Source of the DNA: Phycisphaeraceae bacterium
Lineage (GTDB): Bacteria > Planctomycetota > Phycisphaerae > Phycisphaerales > Phycisphaeraceae
Assembly (NCBI GenBank): GCA_028284155.1
Contig: JANQSF010000012.1
Coordinates: forward strand, 62,001 to 126,000
Length of the DNA stretch: 64,000 nt
Direction of reading: 5' to 3'
The notes beneath the pieces are model-generated. The model saw only the letters and a list, made by a program, of their open reading frames with translations. It had not been told where the DNA came from and ran no database searches. The position numbers were made by a program, and so were the translations under genes. This document shows positions 16,945-24,674 of the stretch, one piece after another. Each line of letters opens with the position of its first letter. Position 1 is the first letter of the stretch.

Positions 16945-17532
16945 TCACTGCTCGAAATACTTTTTCACGGCCGGGTCGTCACGCAGAGCCTTGAGGGCGT
17001 GGTGCAGCCGGCTCTTGATCGTGCCAACGGGCACTTCCATCGCCTCGGCAATCTCAGCCAGCGACAAGTCATCGACAAACCGCAGCAAAACGACCTCGCG
17101 GTGGGTGTCTGATAACGCGGTCATGACGCGGGCCAGGGCTTGACGCGGCGGCTCTTCGGCATCGGGCGTGTCGTTCGTCGCCGTGTCTTGGTTGACCAGC
17201 CCGGCCGCGTCTTCGCCCGCGCCGGTCGGCGTGACGCGCGCGGCCTTCTTCCGCGCCCCGATGGCCAGGTGACGGACGACTGGGAACAGGAACGTCGTCA
17301 TGCGCGCGGTCAGCCGCAGATCGGGCGTTTTACGCAGGAGATAAGAAAACGTGTCCTGCAAGACGTCCTGCGACAGGTCGCGGTCGCCGATCGTGCGGTA
17401 AGCGAGGTTGACGACCCAGTCGCGGTAGCGGTGATAGAGCGCCTCGAACGCGGCGTCGTCGCCGACGTTGATCGCCTCGACGAGTTGCTCGTCGGTCCAC
17501 GCGTCGCGGGATGTGCTCGGGTCGCCAGGCAA
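16945..17532 (-). CDS. RNA polymerase sigma factor, ECF subfamily
   Basis: 195 aa when started at TTG 17532. The frame is open back to 17694, but that stretch runs through the inverted repeat at 17598-17768, and a TACACT -10-like box ends 7 nt before the TTG. Region 2 is seen in AFEALYHRYRDWVVNLAYRTIGD and DVLQDTFSYLLRK. Region 4 is seen in ALSDTHREVVLLRFVDDLSLAEIAEAMEVPVGTIKSRLHHAL. It heads a co-directional operon of four envelope proteins, so it probably controls them in response to an envelope signal. The start remains uncertain. Confidence 0.88.
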   Translation of the reverse strand: MPGDPSTSRDAWTDEQLVEAINVGDDAAFEALYHRYRDWVVNLAYRTIGDRDLSQDVLQDTFSYLLRKTPDLRLTARMTTFLFPVVRHLAIGARKKAARVTPTGAGEDAAGLVNQDTATNDTPDAEEPPRQALARVMTALSDTHREVVLLRFVDDLSLAEIAEAMEVPVGTIKSRLHHALKALRDDPAVKKYFEQ

Positions 17533-17539
17533 CGCGGGC

Positions 17540-17545
17540 AGTGTA
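17540..17545 (-). promoter_or_regulatory. -10-like box before the ECF sigma gene
   Basis: On the minus strand TACACT is followed by 7 nt (GCCCGCG) and a TTG in the sigma frame. The layout mirrors GCTACAAT-TCCCCGCG-ATG at the Uma2 gene. Confidence 0.3.
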
Positions 17546-17597
17546 GCCGGTTGAAGTGACGGCTGGCAGTCTTCCAGCAGTCGATCAGGAATCAAAC

Positions 17598-17768
17598 AAG
17601 CCGGGTCTTTCCGAAGACCCGGATCAGACGGGAGCGACCGCGGATTGCGCGGATGACACGGATGGGAGGGGAGATGTCCCGTACCGAATCCCATCCGTGC
17701 TATCCGCGTTATCCGCGGTTGTCTTGCTTCGATTGAATCCGATCCGGGTCTTCGGAAAGACCCGGCTT
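17598..17768. repeat. nested double inverted repeat (CGGGTCTTCGGAAAGACCCG outside, CGCGGAT words inside)
   Basis: Outer arms 17598-17625 and 17741-17768 are perfect 28-bp complements, and each arm is itself palindromic around GTCTTTCCGAAGAC. Inner arms 17636-17667 and 17689-17723 are a degenerate pair of CCGCGGAT..GCGCGGATGA words. It lies between the DUF1570 gene and the sigma gene. The outer element also occurs at 36266-36352, 46329-46360 and 52137-52164. Confidence 0.9.
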
Positions 17769-17803
17769 ATGAAAGATCTTCTCCTTATCTGAAATGTTCC
17801 GTG

Positions 17804-18679
17804 TCACCGAAAGCGCAGCTTCATGACGTACTGCTCCCACTCCTTCTGAAATGCCGTCATGTCATCGACGCCGAGCACGGCTTGCAGTGTTTTGTAGCCG
17901 GTCGGGTCGTCTTTCTGGTTCTTGTGGAACTGGTCGTAATACTTCTTGAGCAGGCCTTTCTGTTGCAGGTAATAGAGCAGGTAGCGGGCCTGCGCGTAAT
18001 TGGTGCCCTTGTCTTTGAAGTAGAACTCGCCGGTCGTGGTGGAGCAGAGCGTCTTGAAGGTCGGCACGGTTTTCTTGGTGATCGCGCGTTGCAGGCCGGC
18101 CAGCCGCCAATTGGTGTAGCCCCAGATTCGGCCTTCGTTGTCACCGCACTGCTCGTACAACGATCCGAGTCCTTCGTTGAACCACGCGGGGCAGTTGGGG
18201 AAGTTGGCCTCGACGAACGGGTGAACAATCTCGTGCACGAGCGTGCCGCCGCCCGTGCTGATGTTCATGATCAGCGCCTTGTGTCGCCGCGAGTAGTAGC
18301 CGAACGGTGTGCCGGGTTTGTCTTTGAAGAGCTTCCAGACGTTCGACTCGTAGCTGGCCTTGTCCTTGAACAGCCAGACGTTGAGGATGACATCCGGGTC
18401 TTTGGTGAAGTATTCCGACTTGAGCCGATCGACGGCCCACTTGACGGTGCGGATCGCCCTCGCCTTGACGCGAGCGGGCGCCTCGTCGCCGACGACGACG
18501 AACGGCTTCTGCACGACGATGGTGAACCCGTCGCCGGGCAGTCGCTGCTTGAGTTTCGCGACGTGCTTGGCAAAGTCGGCGTCGCTGTGGCCGTCGCCCG
18601 CGCCGTGCGACGGGTCAGCCGCAAGCAGAACAACACCAATCAACAACAAGAGCGAACCGCGCAAACTGAATCGATTCAT
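17804..18679 (-). CDS. exported DUF1570-type zinc metallopeptidase-like protein
   Basis: 291 aa from ATG 18679, which has GGAG 8-11 nt upstream. The signal peptide spans ~1-27 (LLLLIGVVLLAADPSHG). The gluzincin-like site is visible: GGGTLVHEIVHPFVEANFP with the HEIVH zinc motif, followed by AWFNEGLGSLYEQC supplying the third ligand glutamate. The C-terminal half has the YAQARYLLYYLQQKGLL region typical of DUF1570 proteins. It is probably a periplasmic or surface peptidase; its substrate is unknown. Confidence 0.8.
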   Translation of the reverse strand: MNRFSLRGSLLLLIGVVLLAADPSHGAGDGHSDADFAKHVAKLKQRLPGDGFTIVVQKPFVVVGDEAPARVKARAIRTVKWAVDRLKSEYFTKDPDVILNVWLFKDKASYESNVWKLFKDKPGTPFGYYSRRHKALIMNISTGGGTLVHEIVHPFVEANFPNCPAWFNEGLGSLYEQCGDNEGRIWGYTNWRLAGLQRAITKKTVPTFKTLCSTTTGEFYFKDKGTNYAQARYLLYYLQQKGLLKKYYDQFHKNQKDDPTGYKTLQAVLGVDDMTAFQKEWEQYVMKLRFR

Positions 18680-18897
18680 CGGGCAACTCCGGGCGATACG
18701 ACCAGCCACTGCCGGCCTGTCTTCTTAGACGTACAAAGGCCGATTCAAGTTCACCGGCCGGGCCACGCACCTGCCTTGTTAGAATTCAACCTGTTGTAAT
18801 CACAAGGCCTGTAACAGAGCCGCGTTATGCCGATTGGGTGACCATCAGCGATCCGCGGGTCGGGAGCCGCGGGTCGATCGCCAAACGAGGGTACGTC

Positions 18898-20829
18898 ATG
18901 CCATCATCCTGCCCCGATCACGAATCCCTCCGCTCGTTTGGGCTGGGCAACGTCGAAGACAAGCAGTTCGAGCAGATCGCGGACCACGTCGCGCAATGTT
19001 CCGTGTGCGAAACGACATTGGCTTCGCTCGATCATGATTCGGACGGCCTGCTGGTTTCACTCAAGTCACTCAACGGCGAGCGGGATGCGTCCGGCCCGGA
19101 TACCGGCGAAGCTTCGGTCTCCGGCGTGATCGAGTCGGTCATGACGACGGTCGATCGGATCGTGGACGAAGCTGTCAGCACGACTTCGACGAGCGTCGCG
19201 ATGGACCCCGGGCGGGCGTATGCGCGCCGGCTGGCCGACGGGCCGGTGCGGCTCGGTAGATTTGAACTGCTGGAGGAGGTGGGCGACGGCGCGTTCGGCT
19301 GCGTGTTCCGCGCGCACGACACGGAATTGGACCGCGAGGTGGCGGTCAAGATCGCGCGGGCGGGCAGCCTGGCTGACCGCGAGGAAGTCCGCCGGTTCCT
19401 GCGCGAGGCGAGAGCGGCCGCGCAACTCTCTCACCCGGGCATCGTCTCCGTTTACGACAGCGGGCAGACGGACGACGAGGTCTGCTTCCTGGTCTGCGAA
19501 TTCATCGAGGGGACGACGCTCGAAGCGCGCCTCAAGCAGCAACCTTACGAACCGCGGCAGGCCGCGGAACTGACCGCCGACCTGGCGGACGCGTTGGCAT
19601 TCGCCCACGAACGCGGCGTGATCCACCGTGATATCAAGCCGTCTAACATCATGATGGACAGAGAGGGCCACCCGCACATCGCCGACTTCGGCTTGGCCAA
19701 ACGCTTGCTCGCTGACCAGACACTGACCTCGGCCGGCCACATGATGGGCACGCCGGCGTACATGTCGCCGGAACAGGCACGCGGCAACTCGCAGCAGGTC
19801 GACGCGCGCAGCGACGTGTACAGCCTGGGCGTCGTGCTTTACGAGATGCTCACGGGCGACCGCCCGTTCCAGGGCGTTCGCCGGGCCGTGCTCCTCCAGG
19901 TCTTGCAGGACGAGCCGCGCCCGCCGCGGGCGTTGAACGACCTGGTGCCGCGTGACCTGCAGACGATCTGTCTCAAGGCGATGGCCAAGTCGCCGGACCG
20001 CCGGTACGCGTCGGCCGAAGAACTCGCGGACGACCTGCGCCGGTTTCTGAACGGCGAGCCGATCAAGGCTCGGCCGATCGGGCGCATCGAACGCTTCGGC
20101 CGATGGTGTCGCCGATACCCGCTGGCGGCGAGCGTGCTGATCGCCATGACGCTCGGCTCGACCGTCGGGTTCATCTACCTCTCGCAATTGTCGACGTGGT
20201 TCGTGCGCGAGACGGCGTTGGCCAGCGCCCGCATGGAAGCGGACATGCTGGAGCGGATCAACCAGTATTACAGCGAAGAGGTCGTCGACCGACTCGACCG
20301 CAAACAGGTCGAGGTCACGCACGAGTACACGCAGATGAACAACGCCGTGCCGCTGCCGGCGACGTTCACGATCGACGCGGGCGAACGGATCAGCGCCGGC
20401 ACGTCGGGCATGCAGGTCCGGCTTTACAGCGACTTTCCCTGGCGTGAAGACGGCGGGCCGAAGGACAAGTTCGAGCGGACCGCCCTGTCGGAACTGCGCA
20501 AGCGCGCGGCCGACGACGAGACCGGCCACGACTACTTCGAATTCACGGAGTTGGACGGCCAACCCGTCGTCCGTTACGCCCGTGCCCAGTTCATGCAGCA
20601 AAGCTGCGTCAACTGCCACCGCGAAGAAGAGCAAAGCCCCAAGCGGGATTGGGAGGTTGGCGACGTGGGCGGTATCCTGACCGTCACGCGACCGCTTGAC
20701 CAGGACATTCAACGGACGCGCTCCGGGCTGCGCGGCGCGTTCGTGCTCGTGGCCGCGATCGCCGCCGTGCTGATCGGCGTTTGCCTGACGCTGTTTATCA
20801 GGCCGGGCATGTCCAAACGGTCGGTCTGA
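18898..20829 (+). CDS. transmembrane Ser/Thr protein kinase with zinc-finger-like N-terminus and DUF3365 CxxCH sensor domain
   Basis: 643 aa from ATG 18898. Residues 5-45 hold a HVAQCSVCE motif like anti-sigma zinc fingers. The kinase domain has the Gly loop GDGAFGCVFRAHD, Lys in VAVKIA, VIHRDIKPSNIMMD and IADFGLAK, so it is catalytically intact. A membrane helix (YPLAASVLIAMTLGSTVGFIY) follows, then an extracytoplasmic DUF3365/Tll0287-like domain containing SCVNCH, a c-type haem attachment motif. A second helix (FVLVAAIAAVLIGVCLTLFI) ends the protein. It likely senses redox or a ligand outside and phosphorylates inside. The ECF sigma gene follows by 41 nt. Confidence 0.88.
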   Translation: MPSSCPDHESLRSFGLGNVEDKQFEQIADHVAQCSVCETTLASLDHDSDGLLVSLKSLNGERDASGPDTGEASVSGVIESVMTTVDRIVDEAVSTTSTSVAMDPGRAYARRLADGPVRLGRFELLEEVGDGAFGCVFRAHDTELDREVAVKIARAGSLADREEVRRFLREARAAAQLSHPGIVSVYDSGQTDDEVCFLVCEFIEGTTLEARLKQQPYEPRQAAELTADLADALAFAHERGVIHRDIKPSNIMMDREGHPHIADFGLAKRLLADQTLTSAGHMMGTPAYMSPEQARGNSQQVDARSDVYSLGVVLYEMLTGDRPFQGVRRAVLLQVLQDEPRPPRALNDLVPRDLQTICLKAMAKSPDRRYASAEELADDLRRFLNGEPIKARPIGRIERFGRWCRRYPLAASVLIAMTLGSTVGFIYLSQLSTWFVRETALASARMEADMLERINQYYSEEVVDRLDRKQVEVTHEYTQMNNAVPLPATFTIDAGERISAGTSGMQVRLYSDFPWREDGGPKDKFERTALSELRKRAADDETGHDYFEFTELDGQPVVRYARAQFMQQSCVNCHREEEQSPKRDWEVGDVGGILTVTRPLDQDIQRTRSGLRGAFVLVAAIAAVLIGVCLTLFIRPGMSKRSV

Positions 20830-20870
20830 TCAGGCCTGTCTCCGTCGATGTTCACCAGACGATCGTCCGC

Positions 20871-21497
20871 ATGAACGACAGCGACTCGTCATCCCGGTTC
20901 GAATCAAACGGCGCAACCACGACGTCGCGGACACTGCTCGTCAAGCTGAAGGACAACGACCGCGAAGCATGGGAACGGCTTGTTCACCTGTACACTCCGC
21001 TGGTCTGCTACTGGTGCCGCAAGCTCGATCTTCCGGTCAAGGACACGCCCGACGTGGTGCAGGAGACGTTCAAGGCCGTTTCGCAGAACATCGAACGGTT
21101 CCGCAAAGAGCGCCCCAGCGACACGTTCCGCGGTTGGCTGCGCGTGATCGTGCGGAACAAGGTGATGGACCACTACCGACGTGCCAGGAGCGAGCCGGCG
21201 GGCGCGGGCGGCACGGCCGCGCTCGAGCGTTTCGCGGCGTTGCCGGCCGGTGTCGAGCATGTCGCGCCGGAGGATCACGACACCGAACGACGCATCGTGT
21301 TCCGACAGGCGCTCGACGCCATCCGCGGCAAGATGAGCGACCAGACCTGGCGCGCATTCTGGCGTGTGGCGATCGATGAGTGCTCGCCCGCCGACGTGGC
21401 CGACGAGTTGGGCATGACATCCGGTGCGGTACGGGTTGCCAAATGCCGCGTGCTGCAACGGCTCCGGCAGGAGTTGGGCGAGTTCATGGACGTCTGA
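20871..21497 (+). CDS. ECF-type sigma factor paired with the kinase
   Basis: 208 aa from ATG 20871. Region 2 is seen in LLVKLKDNDREAWERLVHLYTPLVCYWCRK and VVQETFKAVSQNIERFRKE (key words YTPLVCYWC, DVVQETF). GWLRVIVRNKVMDHYRR and a region-4 helix-turn-helix (DECSPADVADELGMTSGAVRVAKCRVLQRLRQ) complete it. Kinase-sigma pairs are a planctomycete hallmark in which the kinase is thought to control the sigma factor. Being 41 nt downstream of the kinase implies co-transcription. Confidence 0.88.
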   Translation: MNDSDSSSRFESNGATTTSRTLLVKLKDNDREAWERLVHLYTPLVCYWCRKLDLPVKDTPDVVQETFKAVSQNIERFRKERPSDTFRGWLRVIVRNKVMDHYRRARSEPAGAGGTAALERFAALPAGVEHVAPEDHDTERRIVFRQALDAIRGKMSDQTWRAFWRVAIDECSPADVADELGMTSGAVRVAKCRVLQRLRQELGEFMDV

Positions 21498-21572
21498 ATG
21501 CTCCTGGTCGTCTTGCTGAGCCGCCGATGTCGCCCAAAACCCCATCTGTAACGGGCCGGCGTTCTGGAACGC

Positions 21573-23324
21573 ATGGCCGCGGATGTTTGCACCATGGTCG
21601 CGCCGGGACCCAACGCGCCGCGTATCGGCGCTTGTGGCAGTGCCCTGCGCACGTCGCGCGGATCACATCAATCGCAGTCGATCTGGGCCAACCTGCTTCT
21701 GGTCCGTCACGGCGAATCGACGTGCAATGAAGTGAACCGTTTCGCCGGAAGCGCCGACGCGCCGCTCAGCGCGCTGGGCCGAGCGCAGGCCCACGAGGCT
21801 GCGGAACATTGGTCCGGCCGAGCGCCAGATTTCGTTTACGTCTCGCCGCTTGGCCGGGCGCGGGAAACGCTTGACATCCTCATGCCGGCCGAACAACGGA
21901 CGCAGCCGGTGCACGTCGAGCCGCGCATTACCGAACGCGATCTGGGCGAATTCACCCTACAAAACAAGGCTGAATTGCAACGCCGTCTGGGCATCCGCGG
22001 GTTCGACGCGGCGTTGTATGGCCGACGCGCCATCGGCGGAAGTGCGGAGTCATTCGATGTATTCCGGGCGCGGGTGGCGTCGTTCCTAAACGACACGCTC
22101 GTCCCGCAGTTGGCCCAAGGCCGGCGGGTGCTGGTCGTGGCGCACAAGTACGTCATCGAACTGTTGGCCAGACTCATCCTCGACCTGCCGGCGCAGGACG
22201 CATACGACCTGCGTCTGCCCAACGCGCAGGTCGTCGCGGGTGACCGGTTACACGACTACTGCCGTCGCGAGTCACGCACGCTTAATCGGCTGCGCGACTG
22301 GGCCGTGCTTCATCACGAAAAGCTGTTGGCCTTGTCGGCTTTGTGCGGCGTGGTCATGGCGTGCGTGGGTGCGCCGGTCCGACTGCACTGGTCGGTCGGC
22401 ATCGCCCTGCTGTTCGGGGCCACGCTGATCAGCGTGATGCGGGTCGACCTGCGCGGCAGGTCGTCTTCCCTGCCAGCCGATTGGCCGCGTGTATTGTTGA
22501 GATTCGCGCTATTGCCTGTCGCCGCGGGTTGTGTCGTGTTTTACTTTCAATTGCCGATCGTCTGGGTCTGTGCGGCGTTGCTGCTGACCGCGCCGACGGC
22601 GACGACGAGCGTGACGCTCAGCCGATGCGCCGGCGGCATGGTCGCGCCGACCGTGGGCGCGATCTACCGGTCGAGTCTGATCGGCTGCCTCGCCTTAGCG
22701 GCGGTCTATCAATGGCTGATCGGCGCGGAGATCTGGTGGCTGGCGTGCGTATTGGCAGCGATCGCCTCGGCCACGACGTTCCTGCCGTGCGCGCTTGCAC
22801 GCCGCCTGCGCCGCCGTGCGCCGATCGGGGCCGGCACCTGGGCGGAACGGCAGTCGTACCTCGCCGTTGCGCTCCTTTGCATCTTCGTGTTGTTCGCCTG
22901 CTCGCAGATCGACCCGGCCAAGTTTCTGCCGTTCGGGCTGATCGCGCTGGGGCTTGGCCTGGCAATAAGACTCGCCGCCCGGTTGTGCCTGTTCGTCTCG
23001 CGGCTGTTCGCGACCGACCATTACCTGTCGCTGGCGTACCCCAACGTCTTCCTCGTCATCATCCTCGGCCAACTGCTTGGGCTGACGGAGTTGACGCAGT
23101 TGGCCACGTGGTACCTCCTGCCCATGTTCCTGCTGACTCCGCTCGACCTGCGCATCTGCCGCCGGCTTCAAGACCGGCAGCCAGTTGACCGACTGCGAGC
23201 GCATCTGGGCATTGAGCGTGATCGACTCGCATGGAGCGTGATGGGCACACCGGCCGTTCGCTTCCGTCCGGGACACCCACATCATCCACTTCCACGCAGC
23301 GCTGTCTGTATCGAATCCGCATGA
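21573..23324 (+). CDS. histidine phosphatase domain fused to a multi-pass membrane domain
   Basis: 583 aa. Residues ~45-225 form a phosphoglycerate-mutase-like phosphatase: LLLVRHGESTCNEVNRFAG (catalytic His), SPLGRARETLDIL, ERDLGEF and a second-His region RVLVVAHKYVIELL (AHK rather than the usual AHG). From ~255 the protein has about ten hydrophobic helices (LLALSALCGVVMACVGAPV, VLLRFALLPVAAGCVVFYF, YLAVALLCIFVLFACSQI and others), resembling a transporter but not one I can name. The fusion suggests a membrane transporter or enzyme coupled to dephosphorylation of a small metabolite. The first ~40 residues are unusual, so a later start is possible. Confidence 0.7.
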   Translation: MAADVCTMVAPGPNAPRIGACGSALRTSRGSHQSQSIWANLLLVRHGESTCNEVNRFAGSADAPLSALGRAQAHEAAEHWSGRAPDFVYVSPLGRARETLDILMPAEQRTQPVHVEPRITERDLGEFTLQNKAELQRRLGIRGFDAALYGRRAIGGSAESFDVFRARVASFLNDTLVPQLAQGRRVLVVAHKYVIELLARLILDLPAQDAYDLRLPNAQVVAGDRLHDYCRRESRTLNRLRDWAVLHHEKLLALSALCGVVMACVGAPVRLHWSVGIALLFGATLISVMRVDLRGRSSSLPADWPRVLLRFALLPVAAGCVVFYFQLPIVWVCAALLLTAPTATTSVTLSRCAGGMVAPTVGAIYRSSLIGCLALAAVYQWLIGAEIWWLACVLAAIASATTFLPCALARRLRRRAPIGAGTWAERQSYLAVALLCIFVLFACSQIDPAKFLPFGLIALGLGLAIRLAARLCLFVSRLFATDHYLSLAYPNVFLVIILGQLLGLTELTQLATWYLLPMFLLTPLDLRICRRLQDRQPVDRLRAHLGIERDRLAWSVMGTPAVRFRPGHPHHPLPRSAVCIESA

Positions 23325-23564
23325 TCGCTCCGCCTCGCAGCGCATACGTTGCCATCGCCGAACGACAACGTCGCCATGCCGCGCCCATGGGCTGATCCGG
23401 CGGGAATCTCCAAACAACCATCGGGGTTTGCTCTTCCCTCAGGCCGTGCTACGCTTCGGTAGCCCAAGGCGAGCCCTTGGGGCAACCCGGTCGACGCACG
23501 CAGGCATGCACGGCCGCGAATGTCGGCCCGTCGAAATCGACGACACTACAGCCCACGCCGTCTC

Positions 23565-23637
23565 GGCCCCGTAGCTCAGTGGTTAGAGCAGTCCACTCAT
23601 AATGGATGGGTCGCAGGTTCGAATCCTGCCGGGGCTA
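23565..23637 (+). tRNA. tRNA-Ile2 (anticodon CAT, lysidine-modified in the mature form)
   Basis: A 73-nt cloverleaf with acceptor GGCCCCG/CGGGGCT, D-arm GCTCAGTGGTTAGAGC, anticodon stem GTCCA/TGGAT, loop CTCATAA (anticodon 23598-23600) and T-arm GCAGG-TTCGAAT-CCTGC. It closely resembles E. coli ileX (GGCCCC.TAGCTCAGTGGTTAGAGCA and CTCATAAT), so it is the AUA-reading minor Ile tRNA and not tRNA-Met. CCA is not encoded. Confidence 0.9.
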
Positions 23638-23702
23638 TTGCCCGTTTGACCTGATCTCAAAGGTCGACCGCAAAACGAAGACACGTCCGGCAGCGCTGCG
23701 CA

Positions 23703-24185
23703 TTACGCGGGTGTGTACTCAGCCTTCACCGCCAGCGCTTCCTGACCTTCCGGGTCGATGTTAAACATCGTGATGCCGAGCGTTTCGTTTGGCTTCGGCT
23801 CGACCACGATCCGCCAACCCCAGTCCGGGCCGGGCGGCGCGGCGTAGCTGCCCAGCAGGTCGAGTGTGTCGCCGTCGGTCGACGAGCCGGCCAACGCCAT
23901 CACGGCGTGCCCCATGTGAAACGTGTCGACCCAATGCCCGGACAGTGCCCCACTCTTAGGGTCGAAACCGACCAGCAACACGCCCTGCTGCTCGGCGTTG
24001 TTCCGCGACCAGGTCTGTTCGACCCGCACGAATCGGCCTTGCAGAATCGGCGTGACCGCCATTGTCGATTCAGAAACTTCCGCCGGCCGACCCGGCGATA
24101 GCACGAGTTGCGACTCGCCGCGCCAATCACCGGCGCACGACTTGAGTTGATCGAACGCAGTCACCCGCGCGCACTCCGAGTCCAT
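23703..24185 (-). CDS. DUF1579 family protein
   Basis: 160 aa from ATG 24185; the longer frame would overlap the upstream gene. It has the DUF1579 lipocalin-like pattern: CAGDWRGESQLVL, GRFVRVEQTW, QGVLLVGFDPKSGALSGHWVDTFH and a C-terminal GWRIVVEPKPNETLGITMFNI. The biochemical role of this family is not established. It lies 7 nt after the small membrane-protein gene, suggesting co-transcription. Confidence 0.8.
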   Translation of the reverse strand: MDSECARVTAFDQLKSCAGDWRGESQLVLSPGRPAEVSESTMAVTPILQGRFVRVEQTWSRNNAEQQGVLLVGFDPKSGALSGHWVDTFHMGHAVMALAGSSTDGDTLDLLGSYAAPPGPDWGWRIVVEPKPNETLGITMFNIDPEGQEALAVKAEYTPA

Positions 24186-24192
24186 AAGAAGT

Positions 24193-24480
24193 TCAACCCG
24201 CCGCGTCGGTCGGCTCCGAATCGCCGCCCCACCGCCAGCTCGGCGGCTCACCCTTGAGATAGCAGATCGTCAGCAAACTCGCCAACATCACCACCAGAAA
24301 CACGATAAACGCGACGATGTTCCAGATGGCCAACACCGGGCTCAAGCCAAGCATCAGGACGAACCAGGTCACAAAAACGACCCAGCCCTCCCACGTCGAG
24401 GGCACGCCCCAGCCGTAGCCATACCGCTTGGCGGGAAACCAATAGCGCGGTGTGGGTTTGTCGGGGTTGTCGTCATGCAT
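24193..24480 (-). CDS. small two-helix membrane protein, unknown
   Basis: 95 aa from ATG 24480. RYWFPAKRYGYGWGVPSTWEGW is followed by two membrane helices (WVVFVTWFVLMLGLSPVLAIW and NIVAFIVFLVVMLASLLTI) and a short tail with YLKGEPPSWRWGG. The same YG.GWG.P..W.GW motif recurs in many small hypothetical membrane proteins. No function can be assigned. It probably forms a two-gene unit with the DUF1579 gene. Confidence 0.7.
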   Translation of the reverse strand: MHDDNPDKPTPRYWFPAKRYGYGWGVPSTWEGWVVFVTWFVLMLGLSPVLAIWNIVAFIVFLVVMLASLLTICYLKGEPPSWRWGGDSEPTDAAG

Positions 24481-24674
24481 CGGTTCGACCCTTTGCGTGA
24501 CATTGAACGCTTCGCGCACGCGTGTCGCGAACGACCGCGACGTTCACCGGGTTCACCAAGTATAGACGCGGTTCAACACAGTTCTTTTCAACGCCACCCG
24601 CCCATGAACAAGGCCCGGCGTGATTGGCACGCCGAGCTTCGGATGACCGATTGCGTGTCGGTTGATCGCAGCGA

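Noticed and set aside
19066..20712. A 548-codon minus-strand frame opposite the Ser/Thr kinase
   Set aside because: The kinase on the plus strand has all catalytic motifs. The opposite frame shows only Arg/His-rich translation typical of antisense reading in GC-rich DNA.
23565..23637. Calling the CAT-anticodon tRNA elongator Met
   Set aside because: The body matches the E. coli ileX type (GGCCCC...CTCATAAT), so tRNA-Ile2 is the better call.
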